A stretch of 11,205 nt of DNA from SVTX01 sp045653805. GTDB taxonomy: Bacteria; Bacillota; Clostridia; Oscillospirales; CAG-272. This document shows positions 6,717-11,205 of this stretch, piece by piece (position 1 is the stretch's first letter; every line of letters begins with the position of its first letter). The notes under the pieces were generated by a model, which searched no databases, had not been told where the DNA came from, and saw only the letters and a list, made by a program, of their open reading frames with translations. The position numbers were made by a program, and so were the translations under genes. The stretch is taken from NCBI GenBank assembly GCA_045653805.1, contig JAZOMF010000052.1, forward strand, positions 1 to 11,205, in the 5' to 3' direction.

Positions 6717-7523
6717 CTATCGGCTCAAAATTGCCTCTGTCATCTGTATAACACGCTTATTTTCCTTAACGTCGTGTACCCGAACAAACGCACACCCTTT
6801 CATCACACCTAATACAGTGGTGGCAAGAGTTCCCTCCACGCGCTGATCTGTCGGAAGATTTAAGGTTTGACCTATAACAGATTTGCGTGATGTTCCAAGA
6901 AGGATCGGGAACCCTAAGCTATGGAGTACGTCCACGTGGTTGATGATTTCCAAATTCATTTGATACGTCTTGCCAAAGCCAACACCGGGATCCAAGATGA
7001 TCTTATCGTCGGATATCCCTGCGTCTTTTGCAATGCGGACACACTCTTTCAGATCCTCTACGACATCCTTCAGGTAGTCTTGATAGAGAGGTTCCGAACG
7101 GTTATGCATTAAGCAACAAGCGACACCATAGTGAGCGGTCAGCTCGGCAACCCTATGATCATACTTAAAGCCCCAGATATCATTGACAAGATCGGCACCT
7201 GCCTTCAAAGCAGCTTCCGTTACTTTTCCTTTATACGTATCAATAGATACAGGAATGTCCAAACGCCTCTTTATCGCTTCGATTACTGGAGCAACACGAG
7301 ATATCTCTTCCTCATCCGATATTACCGTATGCCCCGGTCGAGTCGATTCTCCGCCGACATCCACAATATCTGCTCCGTCGCGAATCATTTCCTCTGCGTG
7401 ATAAAGAGCTGCATCAATTTGATTGAATTTGCCCCCATCCGAAAAGGAATCCGGTGTGACGTTCAATATGCCCATAATATATGTTCTGTGTTCAACATCG
7501 AACACCCTATTACCTATTTTCAT
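6717..7523 (-). CDS. folP: Dihydropteroate synthase
   Basis: A 268-residue TIM-barrel enzyme of normal length that joins 6-hydroxymethyl-dihydropterin pyrophosphate with p-aminobenzoate to give dihydropteroate; it is the sulfonamide target. Visible motifs are GILNVTPDSFSDGG (18-31, pyrophosphate and Mg site), DVGGESTRPG (55-64), SIDTYK (93-98), NDIWG (114-118), LDPGVGFGKT (177-186), GTSRKS (210-215) and the final RVHD (248-251). No insertion after the TRPG loop suggests classic sulfonamide resistance. The start at 7523 has AGGAGG (7531-7536) 7 nt upstream and lies 18 nt after the HD-protein stop. Its TAG stop lies in the folBK ribosome site. Confidence 0.97.
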   Translation of the reverse strand: MKIGNRVFDVEHRTYIMGILNVTPDSFSDGGKFNQIDAALYHAEEMIRDGADIVDVGGESTRPGHTVISDEEEISRVAPVIEAIKRRLDIPVSIDTYKGKVTEAALKAGADLVNDIWGFKYDHRVAELTAHYGVACCLMHNRSEPLYQDYLKDVVEDLKECVRIAKDAGISDDKIILDPGVGFGKTYQMNLEIINHVDVLHSLGFPILLGTSRKSVIGQTLNLPTDQRVEGTLATTVLGVMKGCAFVRVHDVKENKRVIQMTEAILSR

Positions 7524-7541
7524 AGCTATTCCTCCTATATC

Positions 7542-8039
7542 TCAGGATACAATCCACTCATTCTTTTTTTCGTCCGGCCAGTTACATTCCGAGCGGGCAG
7601 CACAGGAAAAGCAATTTCGAGACATCTTGTCAGCCCTGTAGAGATATGTCGTCAGCTTGTCGGCATCAACACCGTGTGGTTCTCTGTGACTTGCAATAGC
7701 ATTTTGAATAGACCGTATTTCATTTTCTGTAAAGCCGCATTCAATCAAGATATTCCCTGCAATCTCAACGCCTGCTACGTTATGCGGCGTTCCAAAGGTT
7801 ATCTGCTCATATCTGCCCAAATCATGAAGGAGTGCTGTAGCATAGATCACGTCTTTTCTTATGTTCTCACTATCTTCCAAGCAAAATATATACATCAGCC
7901 TCGCCACGTCAAGAAAATGCTCCATCGTATGCTTGCAGAAGATGCGGCTTTTTTCCGCATCCTGCAATTTCATATAAAGCTCCTGAAACATAGGATTTTT
8001 CTGTATCCGTTGTACACGGTCAACACTATTGTCGTTCAT
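7542..8039 (-). CDS. HD-domain phosphohydrolase of the folate operon
   Basis: A 165-residue HD-superfamily protein. The metal-binding set is in order: H37 or H41 (CKHTMEHFLDVARL), H72-D73 (LLHDLGR), H86 (TPHNVAG), H118 (ASHREPH) and D137 (YRADKMSRNC). HD proteins hydrolyse phosphate esters of nucleotides and related compounds. A short C-terminal tail has three cysteines, C143, C146 and C152 (CFSCAARSEC), perhaps a structural metal site or redox switch. It lies between folE and folP, 19 nt after folE, with AGAGGA before its ATG. HD proteins recur beside folE in Clostridia. Because no Nudix FolQ-type enzyme is present, it may remove phosphate from dihydroneopterin triphosphate. That role is inferred from position, not shown by sequence. 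Confidence 0.85.
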   Translation of the reverse strand: MNDNSVDRVQRIQKNPMFQELYMKLQDAEKSRIFCKHTMEHFLDVARLMYIFCLEDSENIRKDVIYATALLHDLGRYEQITFGTPHNVAGVEIAGNILIECGFTENEIRSIQNAIASHREPHGVDADKLTTYLYRADKMSRNCFSCAARSECNWPDEKKNEWIVS

Positions 8040-8058
8040 CTCTTAATCCTCTGCTTAT

Positions 8059-8613
8059 TCAGACTTTTACCATGTTAAGGAAAGTCTGCTGAAGCGAATA
8101 ATCTTCATTGAATGCACCGCGTGTGATCGTTGTAACGGTTTTGCTGCCCGGCTTTTGCACACCGCGCATTGTCATACACATATGCTCTGCCTCAATCATA
8201 ACCATAACCCCCTTGGGGTGCAGATGCTTTTCTATGTCATCTGCTATCTGCGCAGTCATATTCTCCTGAATCTGCGGACGTCTGGCAAAAACCTCAACCG
8301 TTCTGGCAAGCTTACTCAATCCCGCAACCGTTCCATCCGGAATGTATGCCACGTGTACTTTTCCGTAGAACGGAAGGAGATGGTGTTCACATACCGAGTA
8401 AAAGGTAATATCCTTTTCTAACACCATATTGTTGCATGCCGCGTGAAACTGTGTATTCAGATGAACAGAAGCATCCTCATTAAGTCCGCCGAAGATCTGT
8501 TCACACATACGTGCAATTCGGTCGGGTGTTTCCAGTAGACCTTCACGATCTACATCTTCGCCGATGCCTTTCAGCAACAGCCGAACGCCCTCTTTGATTT
8601 TTTCATGATCCAT
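8059..8613 (-). CDS. folE: GTP cyclohydrolase I
   Basis: A 184-residue type I (FolE) enzyme of normal length. It opens GTP and rearranges it to 7,8-dihydroneopterin triphosphate, the first step of folate synthesis. Motifs: GEDVDREGLLETPDRIARM (18-36), zinc and active-site VCEHHLLPFYG (74-84, with C75 and the histidines), GLSKLARTVEVFARRPQ (98-114), QENMTAQIAD (116-125), HMCMTMRG (144-151, second zinc cysteine C146) and the C-terminal TRGAFNED. The ATG at 8613 (MDHEKIKEGV) matches the usual family N-terminus and has AGGAGG 7 nt upstream. A second in-frame ATG at 8637 with its own GGAGG would add 8 residues. It is first in the long operon and follows a TPP riboswitch and terminator, so its expression should fall when thiamine pyrophosphate is abundant. 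Confidence 0.97.
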   Translation of the reverse strand: MDHEKIKEGVRLLLKGIGEDVDREGLLETPDRIARMCEQIFGGLNEDASVHLNTQFHAACNNMVLEKDITFYSVCEHHLLPFYGKVHVAYIPDGTVAGLSKLARTVEVFARRPQIQENMTAQIADDIEKHLHPKGVMVMIEAEHMCMTMRGVQKPGSKTVTTITRGAFNEDYSLQQTFLNMVKV

Positions 8614-8620
8614 TTTTGTG

Positions 8621-8650
8621 CCTCCTATGTCTATCATAAAGGATTCCTCC
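8621..8650 (-). promoter_or_regulatory. Tandem ribosome sites before folE
   Basis: Two good Shine-Dalgarno sites serve two in-frame ATGs. GGAGG(A) at 8645-8650 precedes the ATG at 8637, and AGGAGG at 8621-8626 precedes the ATG at 8613, both with about 7-nt spacing. The second AGGAGG lies within the coding sequence of the longer form (codons for IGG). I prefer 8613 because it matches the family N-terminus. Confidence 0.6.
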
Positions 8651-8693
8651 GTCAAATTAAGTTCCAAATTTACCTTCAGGTTATTTGACCCTC

Positions 8694-8732
8694 AAAAAAG
8701 CAGTAAGGCAGCATGTGTCCCACCCGCCGCCT
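8694..8732 (-). other. Second terminator-like hairpin in the folE leader
   Basis: On the minus strand AGGCGGC (8732-8726) pairs with GCTGCCT (8712-8706) across a 13-nt loop, with one G-T pair. Six T follow (8699-8694), but only after a 6-nt gap (TACTGC). The gap makes it a weak terminator at best. It may be structural, a remnant, or chance. Confidence 0.3.
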
Positions 8733-8753
8733 CTTGAATAATATTTAATAAGC

Positions 8754-8790
8754 AAAAAACGGGAAGACCACCCTCTTTGGTAGCTTCCCG
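8754..8790 (-). terminator. Attenuator terminator of the TPP riboswitch
   Basis: On the minus strand CGGGAAG (8790-8784) pairs with CTTCCCG (8766-8760). The stem extends through ACCA/TGGT after a 2-nt bulge, and six T (8759-8754) follow. It starts about 17 nt after the aptamer, the standard layout of a transcription-terminating riboswitch. Its left arm AAGCTACC (8786-8779) can pair at 7 of 8 positions with GGGAGCTT (8887-8880) in the aptamer's 5' strand, a plausible antiterminator when TPP is absent. Confidence 0.9.
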
Positions 8791-8806
8791 CTAATACTCT
8801 TTATGT

Positions 8807-8892
8807 GGGTATCCCTACGTTGGCATTATCCAAATCAGGTATCGGTCGAAGGTCACACCTTCCTCTCAGCCCGTAACACAAGCTCCCTACAA
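8807..8892 (-). ncRNA. TPP (THI-box) riboswitch aptamer
   Basis: Minus-strand sequence shows the conserved pyrimidine-binding core CTGAGA (8869-8864), a P3a-type hairpin GAAGGT/ACCTTC (8862-8848), ACCTGA (8840-8835), GGATAATGCC (8831-8822) and the closing CGTAGGGA (8820-8813). These match the TPP riboswitch consensus (Rfam RF00059) closely. The closing P1 stem looks short: GTA with TAC directly, more only if bulged. It binds thiamine pyrophosphate and would favour the terminator at 8754-8790. The only genes downstream are folE and the folate/BioY/ABC operon; no thi or thiamine-transport gene is seen. Confidence 0.95.
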
Positions 8893-8905
8893 ATTAACAA
8901 ACTAT

Positions 8906-8934
8906 ATTATATCACCATTCATAATTTTTTTCAA
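8906..8934 (-). promoter_or_regulatory. Promoter of the TPP-riboswitch / folate operon
   Basis: TTGAAA (8934-8929) and a perfect TATAAT (8911-8906) with a 17-nt spacer and TG extended -10. The predicted start near 8899 falls just before the aptamer, so the whole riboswitch is transcribed. It lies after the terminator of the reductase gene. Confidence 0.88.
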
Positions 8935-8982
8935 GTATTTTTTATGAATTTATGCCGATATGGTAAATAGTTTATAGGGAGG

Positions 8983-9007
8983 AAAAAGCAACACAGAGTC
9001 CGTGCTG
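8983..9007 (-). terminator. Probable terminator after dihydrofolate reductase
   Basis: On the minus strand CAGCAC (9007-9002) pairs with GTGTTG (8994-8989), with one G-T pair. C and five T follow (8987-8983). It starts 22 nt after the reductase stop. The stem is short, so termination may be partial; read-through would enter the TPP riboswitch. Confidence 0.5.
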
Positions 9008-9029
9008 TCTGCCCGATAAAGCTCTTTTC

Positions 9030-9545
9030 CTATGCGTCCACCCGCCTGTATTCGGTGAAACAATACGGCATTCCATCTTCTGTATCAGTAGCACCGTTGC
9101 TATAGTGAGTTTCGCTAACGAAAACGCACTGCCAACTTGGGTTCTCATCCAAATTCGGGAAATAGACGTCTTTCTTGAACGAAGCATTAAACCGGGTAAC
9201 ATAGGCGGTTTCGCAGTATGGCAAGAGTTGTTTATAAACCGAAGCCCCTCCGACAACTACGATATCTTCCTCCGGATGGGCTTTTTCATAGGCAATCAGT
9301 TCCTCCACTGAGCGAAGTACGATAGCTTCTTCAGGTTTAAGGTTAGGATTGGTGGAAAGAATTAGGTTTCTTCTGTTTTTTAATGGTCTCCCTCCCGGGA
9401 AAGTTCTCAGCGTAATAGAACCGTACACTATTGTTTTTCCTACAGTTAATTCACGAAAATGGGCGAGGTCCTCTTTCACGGTCGCTAACAGTTCCCCACG
9501 ATAACCTATTCCCCATTCACGATCCACCGCTACAATCAGCTTCAT
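9030..9545 (-). CDS. folA: Dihydrofolate reductase
   Basis: A 171-residue DHFR, the NADPH-dependent enzyme that reduces dihydrofolate to tetrahydrofolate. Family features: MKLIVAVDREWGIGYRGELL at the N-terminus (Met20-loop region), the catalytic acid D26 in KEDLAHF, NRRNLILS with the substrate-tail arginine, and VVVGGASVYKQLLPYC for the cofactor glycine pair. The usual G-R-x-T of the NADPH phosphate site reads YGSITLRTFPGG (41-52), so the normal basic residue is Ser-Ile. The start is unsure: ATG at 9545 matches the family but has AGGAG 12 nt away, while TTG at 9551 (two more residues) has it at 6 nt. It has its own promoter and a weak terminator, so it is not part of the folE transcript despite the shared pathway. 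Confidence 0.93.
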   Translation of the reverse strand: MKLIVAVDREWGIGYRGELLATVKEDLAHFRELTVGKTIVYGSITLRTFPGGRPLKNRRNLILSTNPNLKPEEAIVLRSVEELIAYEKAHPEEDIVVVGGASVYKQLLPYCETAYVTRFNASFKKDVYFPNLDENPSWQCVFVSETHYSNGATDTEDGMPYCFTEYRRVDA

Positions 9546-9626
9546 TCGCAAATAATTCTCCTCTTATCGGTTTCAAACTTAATGCTACTCTCAAGGTAAT
9601 AAAAGAGAGATCAATCATATAATAAA

Positions 9627-9655
9627 ATTATATCATAAAAATGTGAACACATCAA
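9627..9655 (-). promoter_or_regulatory. Promoter of dihydrofolate reductase
   Basis: TTGATG (9655-9650), 17-nt spacer, TATAAT (9632-9627) with TG extended -10. The spacer side holds ATGTG and CACAT as an inverted repeat with a 2-nt centre (9641-9652), touching the -35, which could be an operator. The leader to the start codon is about 75 nt and shows no known riboswitch. Confidence 0.75.
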
Positions 9656-9697
9656 CGTTTTTTTCACTTAACGAGAACGACTTCTACAAAAACAGAT

Positions 9698-9724
9698 GAA
9701 GCGAGGCCATTTCGGTCCCGCTTC
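9698..9724 (-). terminator. Terminator after the response regulator
   Basis: An 11-position stem (GAAGCG plus GG-rich part, one mismatch, one G-T pair) with a 5-nt loop lies just after the response-regulator stop. On the minus strand it is followed by ATCTGTTTTTG, on the plus strand by TTTTTT, so it could work in both directions. An outer repeat CAGATGAA / TTCATCTG (9693-9700, 9733-9740) encloses it. Confidence 0.7.
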
Positions 9725-9728
9725 TTTT

Positions 9729-10400
9729 TTATTTCATCTGATATTTCATACACGGTCTGCCGCCTGTTTCATAGTCCATACGGCTGACAACAAAGCCGAT
9801 CTCGCTCAGATAATTCATATAACGTCTGACCGTGACAGCTGTAAGGTTGACGACAGTTGCGATCTCGTCTCCCGTAAACCATTTCCCCGCATTTTGCTTC
9901 ATATGCTCCATCAAGAGCTTCAAGGTCTTTTCTTGGATACCCTTCGGATAGATCTCGTCGCTCTTATTCTTTTTGCCTTCCATAATGTAGTCAATGTTCG
10001 TCTGATTGAGCATATCAAGATTTTGAAGCGCCTTGGTATGTGCAATATACTTATCCAGCGCGATCTGGAAGCGCTCGTATGTAAAAGGCTTTACGAGATA
10101 ATCCACGATACCGAAGCGCATCGCTTCCTCAAGCGACTCTCTGTTATTCGCCGCCGTAACCATAATGACGTCACAAGAGCATTTCATGTTGCGGATATTC
10201 TTTAAGGTCTCAAAGCCGTCCATGATCGGCATATAGACGTCAAGAACAACAAGATCTACCTCGTTCTCCTCCAAGAAGCGCAAGGCACTCTTTCCGTCTC
10301 TGCACTGTCCGACAAGCTCAAAGCTTCCGTTACGCTTGATGTATTGCTCGTTGATCATCGACACCATTGGGTCGTCTTCTACGATTAAAACCTTATACAT
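9729..10400 (-). CDS. Response regulator, CitB/DcuR family
   Basis: A 223-residue two-domain regulator. The N-terminal receiver has the acidic pair D9-D10 (VEDDP), the phosphorylated aspartate D54 (VVLDVYMP), T82 (VMVTAA-type strand) and K104-P105 (YLVKPF). A linker leads to a C-terminal DNA-binding domain (about 155-223) with TGDEIATVVNLTAVTVRRYMNYL, the helix-turn-helix of CitB/DcuR/MalR-type regulators, then GGRPCMKYQMK. This family answers citrate, malate or other C4-dicarboxylate signals and turns on uptake and fermentation genes. The targets are not in the window. The ATG at 10400 has an AGGAGAG site that overlaps the kinase TAG stop (TAGGAGAGATCATG), so the pair is translationally coupled. 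Confidence 0.93.
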   Translation of the reverse strand: MYKVLIVEDDPMVSMINEQYIKRNGSFELVGQCRDGKSALRFLEENEVDLVVLDVYMPIMDGFETLKNIRNMKCSCDVIMVTAANNRESLEEAMRFGIVDYLVKPFTYERFQIALDKYIAHTKALQNLDMLNQTNIDYIMEGKKNKSDEIYPKGIQEKTLKLLMEHMKQNAGKWFTGDEIATVVNLTAVTVRRYMNYLSEIGFVVSRMDYETGGRPCMKYQMK

Positions 10401-10408
10401 GATCTCTC

Positions 10409-11205
10409 CTATTTCTCCATTGAAAAGCTAACGGTAAACGACGTACCAACGCCCTTTTGCGATTCAACGGTGATTTTTCCTCCGTAATTTTCAATCATGG
10501 ACTTCACTTGGTAAAGTCCCGTGCCGCGTCCCTCTCCCTTTGTGGAGTATCCGTTATCAAAGATGTGGTCTATGTCGCTCTCGTCAATACCCGCACCCGT
10601 ATCGTCTACGGTGATCAGCAATGCTCCGGGCTTTGAATAGATGCCGAACATAAGCTCGTTGTGGGCATCGCTTCCTGCTTCCTTATTCATAGAATCGTAG
10701 GCGTTGTCGATAAGGTTTCCAATCGACGTGACCAATACCTCAGACGGCAGGTGGATATCGGATGCGGAATAGAATGATTCCTCTCGCAAGACAAAAGAAA
10801 CGTTCAACTCGGATGCTCTTGCAATCTTACCGATCAGCAAAGCGGCTACCGCAGGGTCATTGACTGCATTCATTACCTTGCTGATATTCTCTCTTTGAAC
10901 CATCGAGATATTTTGGATATACGAGGCTGCCTCGTCGTACATCTCCATTTGAATCAGACCGAGTATGACGTGAAGCTTATTGGTAAAGTCGTGATTGTTC
11001 GCTCGCATGGAATCCACAAGATATCTGGTTCCCGAGAGATCCTCCATCAGTTTCTTATATTCCGCGCGATTGTGTAGGATCGCTACCTTGCCAACCGTTT
11101 CGCCGTCTTCTATAATCGGCACGCGGTCTAAGATAATGCTTTCCTTACTGATATTGATGTTAAACTCTTTTCCTTCCAGTCGGATAGCGTTTGAGAGAAT
11201 GGTAT
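10409..11205 (-). CDS. Sensor histidine kinase, CitA/DcuS type, 5' end beyond window
   Basis: The frame is open to the right edge, so the GTG at 11122 is not the start. The visible part begins in the cytoplasmic PAS domain (LDRVPIIEDGETVGKVAILHNRAEYKKL), as in CitA/DcuS, followed by a short linker (LSGTRYLVDSMRANNHDFTNKLH). The phospho-accepting histidine is in NNHDF (codon 10991-10993). The ATPase domain has the N-box SIGNLIDNAYDS (about 10719-10684), G1 box DDTGAGID (10606-10583) and G2 box GRGTGLYQVK (from 10531). The HDFxNKLH form of the H-box and its short dimerisation region mark the citrate/C4-dicarboxylate sensors. The ligand-binding extracytoplasmic PAS and membrane segments would be beyond the window, so the ligand is not known. 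It phosphorylates the regulator encoded next. Confidence 0.93.
   Translation of the reverse strand, partial: TILSNAIRLEGKEFNINISKESIILDRVPIIEDGETVGKVAILHNRAEYKKLMEDLSGTRYLVDSMRANNHDFTNKLHVILGLIQMEMYDEAASYIQNISMVQRENISKVMNAVNDPAVAALLIGKIARASELNVSFVLREESFYSASDIHLPSEVLVTSIGNLIDNAYDSMNKEAGSDAHNELMFGIYSKPGALLITVDDTGAGIDESDIDHIFDNGYSTKGEGRGTGLYQVKSMIENYGGKITVESQKGVGTSFTVSFSMEK

Noticed and set aside
7131..8078. Plus-strand open frame of 315 codons antisense to folP and the HD gene
   Set aside because: No ribosome site, no recognisable domain, and it lies wholly opposite two well-supported genes; it is a by-product of their codon use.
8614..8753. Tetrahydrofolate riboswitch, which might be expected before folE
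   Set aside because: I see none of its conserved core; the only clear aptamer is the TPP type.
8972..9256. Minus-strand open frame overlapping the end of the reductase gene
   Set aside because: Different frame from the intact reductase and no domain similarity.
9696..10205. Plus-strand open frame antisense to the response regulator
   Set aside because: A shadow of a clear receiver-domain gene, without a ribosome site or known motif.
1..11205. CRISPR arrays, tRNA or rRNA genes, insertion sequences, phage or defence genes
   Set aside because: No direct-repeat array, tRNA cloverleaf, transposase or integrase was seen on either strand.

Overview
The window looks like chromosomal DNA from a low-to-moderate GC Gram-positive anaerobe, most likely class Clostridia (Bacillota). 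The clues are AGGAGG-type ribosome sites at nearly every start, A+T-rich promoters of the TTGAAA / TGnTATAAT kind, a clustered folE-HD-folP-folBK operon, an ECF-type BioY protein and a CitA/DcuS-type two-component system. I cannot name a genus. Except for the first gene, every gene is on the minus strand.

Layout, left to right. (1) 1-780, plus strand: a MocR-type aminotransferase-like protein, cut by the window edge on the left. It stops early on the right and is followed at once by a strong terminator. (2) 860-2461, minus: a metallo-beta-lactamase/beta-CASP nuclease. Its roughly 180-nt leader (2462-2650) has its own promoter, a set of mutually exclusive hairpins ending in a terminator-like stem, and a possible 7-codon leader peptide. 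(3) 2721-8613, minus: a tightly packed run of eight genes, in transcription order folE, HD-domain protein, folP, folBK fusion, VOC protein, bioY, ABC ATPase, ABC-2 permease. Gaps are about 15-30 nt or overlaps, and several stop codons lie inside the next gene's Shine-Dalgarno or start. (4) 8754-8934: a perfect-consensus promoter, a clear TPP (THI-box) riboswitch and an intrinsic terminator, all pointing into folE. (5) 9030-9545, minus: dihydrofolate reductase on its own promoter. (6) 9698-11205, minus: a response regulator and a histidine kinase of the citrate/C4-dicarboxylate-sensing family; the kinase runs off the right edge.

How the genes fit together: FolE (GTP to dihydroneopterin triphosphate), FolB (aldolase), FolK (pyrophosphokinase) and FolP (dihydropteroate synthase) cover most of the pterin branch up to dihydropteroate, and DHFR next door reduces dihydrofolate. 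The step that removes phosphates from dihydroneopterin triphosphate has no standard enzyme here; the HD-domain phosphohydrolase between folE and folP is the natural candidate. FolC and p-aminobenzoate genes are not in the window. BioY (biotin uptake) and a NatAB-like exporter appear to share the folate transcript.

The most notable point is the regulation. A thiamine-pyrophosphate riboswitch with an attenuator sits in front of a folate operon that has no recognisable thiamine gene. The second is the unexplained attenuator-like leader of the beta-CASP nuclease gene.
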